Of a stretch of DNA of 64,000 nt, positions 38,031-46,289 are shown one piece after another (position 1 is the stretch's first letter; every line of letters starts with the position of its first letter). This stretch comes from Anabaena sp. PCC 7108 (GTDB lineage Bacteria > Cyanobacteriota > Cyanobacteriia > Cyanobacteriales > Nostocaceae). Where the stretch lies: positions 2,181,403 to 2,245,402 of the forward strand of contig NZ_KB235896.1 in assembly GCF_000332135.1 (NCBI RefSeq), in the 5' to 3' direction. Under the pieces are notes generated by a model. It saw only the letters and a program-made list of their open reading frames with translations, was not told the origin of the DNA and searched no databases. A program made the position numbers and the translations under genes.

Positions 38031-38645
38031 ATGGAAATGATGTTGTTATCTATAATTTACCTTATTGCCGGTCTTTGTTTCCTATTTTTTTCTTTAGGTC
38101 TTGCTTTTATTGTTTTGTCGCCAGTATTATTACCAATTTTATCTATTTTTTCATTTATTTTTGATAAATTTAAGGAAGTTCATCGAGAAAATCGGCAAAA
38201 AGAAGAAAATCAAAAACGTAATGCAGAGAATTCTCGCGTTGCTCTCCTATATAATGCAAGAGTCTTAGAACTTGAAAACTTTGTTGGGAATAATTATGGT
38301 TCAGATGGTTTTTTCAGAAACTTTAGTATGAGTGAATCAGAGAAAATATTTTCCAAACCATTCCTTGAAAGTGGTGCCAAATGGCTAGATTATGATGGAC
38401 ATGAATGGGGATTTTCTTCTAAGAGTTATGATAAATTAGGAATTTATATAAGTAGAGATAAATATAGAAAAACTTATTTTACTGGCGAGAAAAAATCAGA
38501 AGTTTTGCACAGCCATTATATAACAGATAGTAGTCCTCGTATATATTTAAACAAACAAACTGATGGAAGTTGGTGTTTCACAATTAAATTTTCTGAATGG
38601 CTACCAGAAGATTTATCATATCGGTCGTATTGCAAGTCCTATTAG
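38031..38645 (+). CDS. Membrane-anchored N-terminal part of a probably frameshifted GUN4-like protein
   Basis: 204 aa from the ATG at 38031 (GGAGA site 9 nt upstream). Residues ~5-45 are one or two membrane spans (IIYLIAGLCFLFFSLGLAFI). A charged coiled stretch comes next (KFKEVHRENRQKEENQKRNA), then a soluble domain. The natural-looking text WLPEDLSYR is followed by a short tail and stop. In the +1 frame the sequence continues smoothly (YHIGRIASPIRWKRAIDEIL) into a GUN4-like domain. A single-base shift near 38605-38625 would join the two into one ~385-aa protein. It could be a sequencing error, a pseudogene or true overlapping genes. Confidence 0.55.
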   Translation: MEMMLLSIIYLIAGLCFLFFSLGLAFIVLSPVLLPILSIFSFIFDKFKEVHRENRQKEENQKRNAENSRVALLYNARVLELENFVGNNYGSDGFFRNFSMSESEKIFSKPFLESGAKWLDYDGHEWGFSSKSYDKLGIYISRDKYRKTYFTGEKKSEVLHSHYITDSSPRIYLNKQTDGSWCFTIKFSEWLPEDLSYRSYCKSY

Positions 38646-39195
38646 ATGGAAAAGAGCAATTGATGAAATTTTAAGACCATTAGGGTTAAGTTTTATAATT
38701 TCTAATTTAACTTTGTATGTTGGTTGTGAGACATTAGAACCACAGGAGATAAATCGGTTTCCTTGTGATATTTTAAATAAAATTGATCAACTTTGGACAA
38801 CATATAGTAATGGTCATTTTGGTTTTAGTGTTCAAATGAGTATATATGAAGAGATTAAGCAAAAAAATAACTTGCCGTTACCTTCTGGCTTAGATGTAAG
38901 TGCTAGTAATGAGTTTATTCCTATTACATCTGTAACCTCTTCGCTAGGTTTCAATACAGATAGTATTCTTTCGTTAATTGAAAAATTAGAATGGTCTGAT
39001 TATCGCCCTAATGTTTATCGTGAGACTTATTGGAGAAATGCCAAACACTTTAAATATAATATTAATGCTCCAAAAGGACACCTACCATTTTTATTTAATT
39101 ATGAAGAGGAATTAGACTCATTTGAAGATTGGCATATGTTAAGTATAGAGGATATGACAAGTCTATGGAATCGCCTGAAAAGTTGTAAATATTAA
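38563..39195 (+). CDS. GUN4-like domain protein (C-terminal part, frame-shifted from previous)
   Basis: The frame is open for 210 codons but meaningful similarity starts near 38610. The GUN4 core is clear: FPCDILNKIDQLW, TYSNGHFGFSVQMSIYEEI and KYNINAPKGHLPF. GUN4 domains bind porphyrins and stimulate Mg-chelatase, but cyanobacteria also carry many stand-alone or kinase-fused GUN4 domains of unknown role. The AD-ET-rich first half of the domain is poorly conserved here (CETLEPQEIN). The overlap of 83 nt with the previous frame and the lack of a ribosome site argue for one broken gene. Confidence 0.6.
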   Translation: MEVGVSQLNFLNGYQKIYHIGRIASPIRWKRAIDEILRPLGLSFIISNLTLYVGCETLEPQEINRFPCDILNKIDQLWTTYSNGHFGFSVQMSIYEEIKQKNNLPLPSGLDVSASNEFIPITSVTSSLGFNTDSILSLIEKLEWSDYRPNVYRETYWRNAKHFKYNINAPKGHLPFLFNYEEELDSFEDWHMLSIEDMTSLWNRLKSCKY

Positions 39196-39271
39196 AAGGT
39201 TTTTGAATAATCATCAATCTGGCAGATTTTTGGTATCTATTGGAAACTAAATATAGGATATCTGTAATCTT

Positions 39272-39301
39272 TGTAGAGACGTTCCATGGAACGTCTCTAC
39301 A
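39272..39301. repeat. Perfect 30-nt palindrome after the GUN4-like gene
   Basis: TGTAGAGACGTTCCA followed directly by its exact complement, then TTTTCTC. It can fold as a terminator-like stem for the gene ending at 39195. It is also a known-looking interspersed palindrome of cyanobacteria. Confidence 0.75.
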
Positions 39302-39346
39302 TTTTCTCTAGGAGATATCTAATGAGTCGTACTGACGATAATCACA

Positions 39347-39432
39347 GCGATCGCACAAGCAAACGCACAAATAAAGCACAATAGGCTAATGACTTAGCTA
39401 GATGGCATATTTTATGATTTTCTCAATACAGC
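39347..39432 (+). promoter_or_regulatory. Shared promoter block, copy C
   Basis: Same block as at 35815 and 36969: GCGATCGCACAAGCAAACGC, then AAATAAAGCACAAT, -35 ATGACT at 39389-39394, 18-nt spacer and -10 TATGAT at 39413-39418. It starts 138 nt before the ATG of the PEP-CTERM gene and is the most diverged copy downstream of -10. Confidence 0.72.
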
Positions 39433-39484
39433 TTAATATTTGAAATTTTCTCCCATCATCGTTTCCAAAATTGAGGTAGTAAAC

Positions 39485-40366
39485 ATGAAGACTTTAATCA
39501 AATTAACAACAGCGACTCTTACCTTAGTAGCAATACTAGGAATTACCAAAGATGCCCAAGCATCAACTTTACAAAATGGTTGGAACTACACAATCGACTC
39601 TTTCACAGACTCTACATATCGTACATATCCTGGTAGTCCGACTAGCGTTGGTGGAGGGACATTTGAAATTTATGGTCTAGCAATGAAGGATGATATTGAG
39701 AATAATAAACTTACTTTTGCTCTTAATACAAATTTAGCAAGAGATGGTGCAGTAGTTCCTGTTGCTAATGGATATAGTCATATCGGTTGGGGTGATTTAT
39801 TTATTCAAACTGCTTCGGGATTATTAGGCATTAATTTTACTGATGCTAATGATTCTGCTGCTAGTTTAGGAGTATATCAAGTCGCCGCTACAAAAAGTGT
39901 TGCTGCTGCTAACGACGGTTGGTCTACTAATAGTTCATACACTAATTTTGTAGCTAGTAAAGGTGGAAATCCGACTTTGGGAGATTTAGCTCAAAATCAA
40001 TCACCTTTTGGTAATACTACTAATAGTGTAATTGCTGCTGGTCAGTCGATTGGTAATCTTCTTTCTGCTGATTTAACTGGTCTAAATTTTGGAAATTTTG
40101 GTGCTTTTGGCTCTCAAACGTTTGGATTTAGTATTGATCGTTCTTTAGTATCTCCAGGAGCTATCACAGCTTGGATATTTGAAGAGTGTTTTAACGATGG
40201 AATAGCAATGGCAGCAAATATTTCTGAACTACCTCCCGAACCCCCTAAAGAGCCTCAAAATGTTCCTGAACCTTCTACTTTAATAGGCATGATTGCATTA
40301 GCTGCAATGGGTGTATTTTCTGCTAAAAATAGAAAGAATGATCAGCAGGTTGCAGTTAATACTTGA
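39485..40366 (+). CDS. PEP-CTERM exosortase-dependent surface protein (XDD3-like)
   Basis: 293 aa. Signal peptide LIKLTTATLTLVAILGITKDAQA is at residues ~4-26. The mature domain starts GWNYTIDSFTDS, with FEIYGLAMKDD, as in the cyanobacterial XDD3-type exosortase substrates (family name from memory). The C-terminal sorting tail is VPEPSTLIGMIALAAMGVFS plus a basic stretch. Exosortase is expected to cleave at PEP and transfer the protein to the envelope or matrix. The exosortase gene is not in this window. ATG at 39485 with GAGGTAG site; an in-frame upstream ATG at 39440 would bury the signal peptide. It is expressed from promoter block C and ends in a strong terminator. Confidence 0.88.
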   Translation: MKTLIKLTTATLTLVAILGITKDAQASTLQNGWNYTIDSFTDSTYRTYPGSPTSVGGGTFEIYGLAMKDDIENNKLTFALNTNLARDGAVVPVANGYSHIGWGDLFIQTASGLLGINFTDANDSAASLGVYQVAATKSVAAANDGWSTNSSYTNFVASKGGNPTLGDLAQNQSPFGNTTNSVIAAGQSIGNLLSADLTGLNFGNFGAFGSQTFGFSIDRSLVSPGAITAWIFEECFNDGIAMAANISELPPEPPKEPQNVPEPSTLIGMIALAAMGVFSAKNRKNDQQVAVNT

Positions 40367-40393
40367 TTAAAGTTTTTCAATTTTCTTACATTT

Positions 40394-40440
40394 AGCGATC
40401 GCTGCTCTAGCCATGTTGACTTTGCGATCGCTTTTTTTTT
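40394..40440 (+). terminator. Terminator of the PEP-CTERM gene, built from HIP1 octamers
   Basis: AGCGATCGC at 40394-40402 pairs with GCGATCGCT at 40424-40432, then a run of eight T at 40433-40440. The stem uses two HIP1 octamers in opposite arms. Confidence 0.8.
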
Positions 40441-40502
40441 AAAGATTAATAAATTCAACATAAATTCGATAAATAAAATAAATTTATATTGCTATCAGTC
40501 TT

Positions 40503-40833
40503 ATGTATAAATATCAAGATTTTACTATTCATAATTGGCAAAAAAATGATCACTCATCTGTTATATATATCATTCAATCTATTAGATTAAAATATGGTGT
40601 TATAGTTCCAGAATATTATGATCAAGATACCCAAAATATCATAGACATAGAAAAATGTTATTTAGAAACTGGAGGATTATTTTGGGTAGTAGAAAAACAA
40701 AATAAAATATTTGGATGTGTGGCATTTTATCCATACAAAGGAGTAGTAAAAGGGGCAGAAATTAAAAAAATATATCTATTACCACAAGCAAGAGGTATAG
40801 GTTTAGGAAAGTTCTTATTACAACAATTAGAAC
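40503..40833 (+). pseudogene. GNAT acetyltransferase, 5' part (disrupted by IS4-type element)
   Basis: The first ~110 codons of a GNAT-family N-acetyltransferase. Acetyl-CoA-binding motif A is complete (IKKIYLLPQARGIGLGKFLLQQLE). The frame then runs into the insertion sequence and stops. The missing 3' part is at 42105-42289. Removing the element and one copy of the 9-bp duplication restores one continuous ~170-aa frame. Confidence 0.85.
40825..40833. repeat. Target-site duplication (left) of IS4-type element copy 1
   Basis: AATTAGAAC, repeated exactly at 42105-42113 on the other side of the element. A 9-bp duplication fits IS4-type transposition. Confidence 0.9.
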
Positions 40834-42104
40834 CTGAAGGGGGGACAAAATCAACTAAAAGACTGACTGTATAAGGTTCATAGCTCTTAGACCTTGTTGA
40901 TAATACTTGCGCTTATTAGGATTAAGTCTCATTAATTGGGCTACTAAAGGTTGACAATTATCCATAAAACTGATCCAAGTATAACCATATAGACCAATAT
41001 AAAAACTGCTATGTCGTCTGGTACTACGGCTGTTTTCTTTAACTCTTCCGACATATTCTTGTACTCCCTTGCGTTTAATTTGTTGTCCCTGAATTGTGGC
41101 TGATGTGTAGGCAATAGCTATTAATAAAATTAGTGAAATCAACCGTTCTCCCGTGACTTTCGTATCTTCTAAATTATAACCTCCTGTTTTAAAATCTCTA
41201 AACATTTCCTCAATATCAAAGCGTTGTTTATAAGCTGTAATAGCTGCTCCTAACTCTGGTAAATCTGTGAGAATAAACCATCCTTCTTTTGGTGCTATAC
41301 CCTGGAGTTTCCTTTTCCATTTACAGGCTAAATTAAAATATCCAAAACCTCTAAGTTTCGTAACTTTAACTCCCGGCAAAAATAACGATAATCCCGGTGC
41401 TAATCCCAAATCTTTCAACTCTAACCAAATATCTGATTCTTTTTTGACAAATTCATTCTTTCTTAACCTTAAACAAAAGCTTAAACCTTGCTGCTTCAAC
41501 CAGTTCGCTAATTTGACAGAACAGAATTCTCTATCTCCTAATACACATATTTTATATTTTTTTACTATCGCTAAAATCTCGGTTAACGCTTCTGTTTGTT
41601 GTTTGAGATTGCTATTTCCTTTTTGCTTCAATAATTCAAAATATATCGGTATTGCTCGTTTCTCCCACACCATGCTGATCATTAATAAATTTATACATGA
41701 CCATTTAGTCCGGTCTATTACTAGATATATTGTTTCTTTCTCTTGAAGGTATGTCTCTAACCAGACTTCAATTATGGGTAACCATATCTTCTTTATTGTT
41801 AATTTTGGCAATGATAAAAATCTTTGTATTTTTCTGCGTCTACTTTCAAATTTTATGGGTATTGGTAAGGCATTCGCTAAACTTTCTAGACTTACCTGTT
41901 TAATTGACTGTAAAATCTGAAGCAGGATTTTTAACAATAGGTATTCTGCTAGACTTAATTGACTTCTGAGATGGTTTTGATAGAATGTTGGTATCATTTT
42001 CATTAGATAGGTCTTATTGACAATACTTGACCTATCTTTTTTTACCATAAATCGTCACATTCTTTACATTGCCTTACTTTCAGCCTTGTTTGTCTCCCCT
42101 TCAG
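40834..42104 (-). mobile_element. IS4-family insertion sequence, copy 1 (intact, 1271 bp)
   Basis: Ends are inverted repeats: CTGAAGGGGGGACAAA at left and the complement of CTGAAGGGGAGACAAAC at right. It is flanked by a 9-bp direct repeat AATTAGAAC and carries one transposase gene. A nearly identical copy lies at 57940-59210: I find two base differences (40944 and near 41584). It inserted into the GNAT gene. Confidence 0.92.
40855..42048 (-). CDS. IS4-family transposase
   Basis: 397 aa DDE transposase. First Asp lies in IYLVIDRTKW, second in ICVLGDREFCSV. The IS4 signature YKQRFDIEEMFRDFK has Y-x2-R-x3-E-x6-K, containing the catalytic Glu. A beta-strand insertion domain lies between the second Asp and the Glu. 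It is full length with no internal stop, so probably active. It fills nearly the whole element, 21 nt from the left end. Confidence 0.93.
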   Translation of the reverse strand: MVKKDRSSIVNKTYLMKMIPTFYQNHLRSQLSLAEYLLLKILLQILQSIKQVSLESLANALPIPIKFESRRRKIQRFLSLPKLTIKKIWLPIIEVWLETYLQEKETIYLVIDRTKWSCINLLMISMVWEKRAIPIYFELLKQKGNSNLKQQTEALTEILAIVKKYKICVLGDREFCSVKLANWLKQQGLSFCLRLRKNEFVKKESDIWLELKDLGLAPGLSLFLPGVKVTKLRGFGYFNLACKWKRKLQGIAPKEGWFILTDLPELGAAITAYKQRFDIEEMFRDFKTGGYNLEDTKVTGERLISLILLIAIAYTSATIQGQQIKRKGVQEYVGRVKENSRSTRRHSSFYIGLYGYTWISFMDNCQPLVAQLMRLNPNKRKYYQQGLRAMNLIQSVF

Positions 42105-42289
42105 AATTAGAACTAGAAATTACAGCTAGAGGATTTCAAACTATTTGGATTAAAACTGTTAGCCTTTTCACTGAAGCTATTTTATTATATGAAAATAGTG
42201 GATATATGAAATTTTTAGATTTAGAAACTCCTAAAATTGGATATATTTACTATAAAAATATTTCTGAATCAATGTCCTCAAAAATTTAA
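42105..42289 (+). pseudogene. GNAT acetyltransferase, 3' part
   Basis: Continues the reading frame interrupted at 40833: ELEITARGFQTIWIKTVSLF and FTEAILLYENSGYMKFLDLE, the usual C-terminal GNAT helix and strand (ALxLYExxGF-like motif). The first 9 nt are the duplicated target site. It has no start of its own. Confidence 0.82.
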
Positions 42290-42802
42290 TATCCTCAATC
42301 AAAAACATCAATCACAAAATCTTATAAATCCCTAAATCTTATAAATCCTGTTTGCGGAGCATGGCATACAGCACTTCCCGGTGTTATGAAGTACAAGAAC
42401 CCCACCCCCAACCCCCGCAAGCGATGAGGGGGCTAAGATGTACCTCATAAGAGCGGAAACCGCTGCAAGCCATTTCTGACAAAAAAGCTATAATACAATA
42501 TATTTTGTAACCATAAAGATATTTGGGTTCGTATTGATAATCAACCAAATCTGGCGGCATTTTGCTGGAGTTGCGGTTTAAGGCTGCTAGATATTCATTG
42601 ACGAATCGCTCTCTTAGATGTGCGACTATGTTACGGTGGCAGCAATTTCCTCATCCGTCCATACCTGTCTATTAAGATCAATATTTAACAAGATATTGGT
42701 GTGCATTTAATAGAATACTTGCGTGCTTAATTTTATAAGCCGATGCTTTGCCGAAAGTCTACAATTTAAATCTAAAATCTAAAATTTAAAATTTAAAATC
42801 TT
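42290..42802. other. Intergenic region with palindromic repeat
   Basis: About 510 bp between the GNAT remnant and the LpxB-related gene. It holds the palindromic repeat at 42389-42450 and, close to the next gene, an AT-rich run of TTAAATCTAAAATCTAAAA-type units that precedes the ATG. No gene is supported. Confidence 0.45.
42389..42450. repeat. Interspersed palindromic repeat, copy a
   Basis: Ends ATGAAGTACAAG and GATGTACCTCAT are inverted repeats; inside is CCCCCGCAAGCGATGAGGGG. A shorter version recurs at 51698-51737. Confidence 0.7.
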
Positions 42803-44161
42803 ATGCGTGATTTATCCCAATTAAAGCGGGTTGCATCGGCAGCGACTAAGTCTCCTTTGCAGTTACTAGTTTTAAGTAATGGTCATGGAGAAGATATCAT
42901 TGCTGTCCGTATTTTGCAGGAACTGCAACAACTTTCTTCTCCACCAGAGATATTTGCTTTACCTATAGTGGGTGAAGGACGTGCTTACCAAAATTTAAAT
43001 ATTCCCTGTATTGGTTCGATACAGACTATGCCATCTGGTGGCTTTATTTATATGGATAGTCGCCAGTTAATGCGAGATGTCCGTGGCGGTTTGGTGCAAC
43101 TGACTTGGAAGCAAATTCAAGCTGTTCGCGGTTGGGTGAGTGATCAAAAAAAATTGGGTAATAAAAAAGCTATTTTAGCGGTGGGAGATATTGTACCGTT
43201 GTTGTTTGCGGCGATGAGTGGTGCTAATTATGCTTTTATTGGCACGGCCAAATCTGAATATTATGTTAGGGATGAGGTGGGTTTGTTACCCAGAAAGTCA
43301 AAATCGGCCAGTTGGGAAAACTTTTCTGGTTCCATTTACCATCCTTGGGAAAGATGGTTAATGAGTCGTCGTCTTTGTCGTGCGGTGTTTCCTAGAGATG
43401 CCCTGACTACGGAAATTTTAAAAAAATGGCCAATTCCGGCTTTTGATTTAGGTAATCCCATGATGGATGGTTTGGAGCCGACGGTGAGAACCAAAAAATT
43501 TTATCATGGTCATGCTGAAGAGGAAGAACTAGTTCGTCCTTTGATTGTGACTCTACTTCCCGGTTCTCGTGAGCCAGAGGCTTATAGTAACTGGGAAATC
43601 ATGATGGTTGCTGTGTCTGGGTTGATGGCTAGTTTTCGGGAACGAGATTCGATTTTACCATCGGCTGGGACTGTGATTTTTTTAGGTGCGATCGCTCCTG
43701 GTTTAGATTGCCAGATATTAGCTCAAACTTTGCAAATCCAGGGTTGGTGTTCCTGCGCCGAATCTCCTATCCCACTTGCTGATGCTAATATTTTGACTTT
43801 TAAGCAAAGAAATGGCTACTTAGTTCTCAGTCAACAAGCTTATAATGACTGCTTGCATTTAGGAGATTTAGCGATCGCTATGGCAGGGACAGCAACAGAA
43901 CAATTTATTGGTTTAGGCAAACCAGCGATCGCTATTCCAGGCCATGGTCCACAATATAACCCTGCTTTTGCTGAGGCTCAAAGTCGTCTTTTAGGACCAT
44001 CTCTGATTTTAGTAGACCAACCCACACAAGTTGCCCAAGCAGTAAAATCCCTACTCAAAAATCCCGATAGGTTACAAATAATTGCTGAAAACGGTGTCCA
44101 GCGAATGGGGAGGTCAGGTGCAGCAAGACGTATTGCTGAATGTTTGCAAGATCGATTTTGA
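42803..44161 (+). CDS. Lipid-A-disaccharide synthase-related protein (TIGR03492 type)
   Basis: 452 aa. A glycosyltransferase-like protein conserved in cyanobacteria and plastids. It is related to LpxB but distinct from the LpxB of the lipid A pathway. Visible motifs: LLVLSNGHGEDIIAVRIL at the N-terminus, AILAVGDIVPLLFAAMSGAN near 135-155, FIGTAKSEYYVRDE, and VTLLPGSREPEAYSN, the GT-B-like second domain opening. Near the end, ATEQFIGLGKPAIAIPGHGP looks like the nucleotide-sugar site. The substrate is unknown. ATG at 42803; it converges with the regulator gene, 10 nt between stops. Confidence 0.88.
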   Translation: MRDLSQLKRVASAATKSPLQLLVLSNGHGEDIIAVRILQELQQLSSPPEIFALPIVGEGRAYQNLNIPCIGSIQTMPSGGFIYMDSRQLMRDVRGGLVQLTWKQIQAVRGWVSDQKKLGNKKAILAVGDIVPLLFAAMSGANYAFIGTAKSEYYVRDEVGLLPRKSKSASWENFSGSIYHPWERWLMSRRLCRAVFPRDALTTEILKKWPIPAFDLGNPMMDGLEPTVRTKKFYHGHAEEEELVRPLIVTLLPGSREPEAYSNWEIMMVAVSGLMASFRERDSILPSAGTVIFLGAIAPGLDCQILAQTLQIQGWCSCAESPIPLADANILTFKQRNGYLVLSQQAYNDCLHLGDLAIAMAGTATEQFIGLGKPAIAIPGHGPQYNPAFAEAQSRLLGPSLILVDQPTQVAQAVKSLLKNPDRLQIIAENGVQRMGRSGAARRIAECLQDRF

Positions 44162-44171
44162 GAAAATAATC

Positions 44172-44894
44172 TTAACCCACTAAACCAGAACGCAAAGCTC
44201 TAACAGCAGCTTGTGTCCGGTCATCTGCACAGAGTTTATTCAAAATATTCCGAACGTGAGTTTTGACTGTACCTACTGTGATATAGAGTTTTTCCGCAAT
44301 TTGACCATTACTACAACCAGCAACAATCAACTCTAAAATTTCCAATTCTCGCTGAGTCAAAGGGTAGGTTTCCAAAACTTGCTCGTATTCTGTAGCCAAA
44401 GCCTCAATTTTTACAGTTTTTGGTTTGTCTGATGTTTGGATATCTCCTGGTATGCCCTGACGCATCTTCCGTAAGACTACATTGGCAATAGCCGGATCGA
44501 TCCAAGAGTTACCACCATGAGTCGCTTGTATGGCCTCAGTTAATTTACTGATGCTTGTCTCCTTCATATAATAAGAATCTGCTCCGGCCGCAAAAGCTGC
44601 CAATACAGCGTCTTCTGTGTGATCCATTGTCAAAATGAGAATTTTTGTGTTTGATTGTCCAGTTTCTGTCTGGTAGCGCTTAAACTTGCGTGTAAGTTCA
44701 ATGCCATCCATATCTGGCAAGCCAATATCTACTACAGCCACATCTGGCTTAGTAGTTTCTAAAAGTTTTAATCCCTGAGTGGCATTTGCCGCTTCACCAA
44801 TAACTCTTAAACCGCTGTGTGACTGCAATGCAGCCCTTAATCCCATGCGGGTTAAATCATGATCTTCAATTAAAACAATGCTAATTTCGCTCAT
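44172..44894 (-). CDS. NarL/FixJ-type response regulator (REC + LuxR HTH)
   Basis: 240 aa from the ATG at 44894; an upstream ATG at 45005 would add 37 residues unlike any receiver. Receiver domain ISIVLIEDHDLTRMGLRAAL onward (4-120), with phospho-acceptor Asp in VAVVDIGLPDMDG, Thr in ILILTMD and Lys in YYMKE. The LuxR-type HTH (about 170-235) reads LTQRELEILELIVAGCSNGQ, then TVGTVKTHVRNILNKL. All phosphorylation residues are kept, so it should be a normal DNA-binding regulator. No kinase is directly adjacent on the same strand, but two hybrid kinases lie 1.4 kb away in opposite orientation. Confidence 0.9.
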   Translation of the reverse strand: MSEISIVLIEDHDLTRMGLRAALQSHSGLRVIGEAANATQGLKLLETTKPDVAVVDIGLPDMDGIELTRKFKRYQTETGQSNTKILILTMDHTEDAVLAAFAAGADSYYMKETSISKLTEAIQATHGGNSWIDPAIANVVLRKMRQGIPGDIQTSDKPKTVKIEALATEYEQVLETYPLTQRELEILELIVAGCSNGQIAEKLYITVGTVKTHVRNILNKLCADDRTQAAVRALRSGLVG

Positions 44895-46289
44895 TTTTGC
44901 ACTCAACTCTTTAGCTGACGACTTTTCCAAAGTTAAGACTTTAGTGTAAGTGTTGGCTCTAATTTCCCCAAACCAAAGGTAGATGATATTTTTACTGTCC
45001 TGCATCCATCGATAGAAATAATAAATTTTCTTTTTTTATGTAAGGTGAAAGTAAAAATCTAACTACGGGTATATGGCTATTCAGGAAAAAAAAGTGAAAT
45101 ATTGATGAGAATAATGCTGAAATATATTAGCCATTTATTCTGACTCAGGGTTTCTCAACCAAATTTCTTCCCTAATTTTACTTGTCAGCCTTGGGCGAAG
45201 CTGCTAAAAATCTCTAAATTAGCACAACCACAAGCTACCTAAAAAAAGGATGAATTCTCAACAGCGCCCTTGACCCAAACTGATCAGCTAATAAAATTAA
45301 TGGAGCTATCTGTCATTTTCATAAACCGCAATTTTTCTCACTTCTTACTCTTTAATTATAGGTGTGTATTCCTAAAATTAGTTATTGACAGAACAAGTTT
45401 AGATTTATGATTGCCCAAAAAAGACTACATCAATTTTGCAGTTTTTCATCTATCATGATCATGTTTAAATTCAAGGGAATGATAACAGCATGACTGTGTT
45501 TTACTTTAAGGGCTTGCATAAATTCTTAAAAATCAATGAGTACTGCCGCTTTAACTGGAAAAAGCAAAATTATGAATAGTTTATTCTTTTTATAATCAGG
45601 GAACTAATACTCATCACTTAGAATCTACCTAAATTCTTTTGAATAAAACTTCTCAAGCTCTTGATCAGCAATGTTTGTATGCAACTCTCACTAATGACTG
45701 AGGACAAAGAATCGCTGACTCATTTACAATTATATTAACATAAGTAAAGTACCTAACTTTACTAGATATGGGTTCTGCTTATCTTAGTAGATAATCGATT
45801 TTATGTGCATAATTACTAGTTGCTCACCAGTGATTGGTAATTAAATAAAAGCAACAGTTCTTTAACCACAACGGTAATAAGTAGATTCAAATAAACGAAT
45901 TTACAAGAAAATATAAAATATTCTCTTTAAATACTAGTAAAGAACAGTAAAATTGGTTAATATATAATAAGTAAAGGATGAAAAAATAATGTGCTAAATC
46001 TGGATCATATATTGGGTAAGATTCCCGAATAAATTACCATATCGTATAGCTAATACCACCCAAGCTAGAGCCGAATTTACCTGCTCCCTAACCTTGAACA
46101 ACTCAGCTAATTTGTTAGTTAATATCCTGGATGAGTCACTATAGCTATACCAACTAACAGTAGTTTAAAATGGTTTGTTTTAATTATTAAATGCTGAAAT
46201 TAATCAACAAGGGTAAATGTTGTATTTGGATAGCTTAAGAACATAAATCCTGTACATCAACCTGTATCGGACAGCGAAAGTAAAAACCA
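44895..46289. other. Long gene-free region between regulator and hybrid kinase
   Basis: About 1.4 kb, AT-rich, between divergent regulatory genes. I find no convincing ORF: short frames such as 29 codons at about 45490 have no support. There is no tRNA and no clear repeat family. It must contain both promoters and could host small RNAs or decayed genes. Confidence 0.4.

Noticed and set aside
41267-41746. 159-codon plus-strand frame inside the IS4-type element (also at 58373-58852)
   Set aside because: It is antisense to the transposase and is present in both copies only because the element is duplicated.
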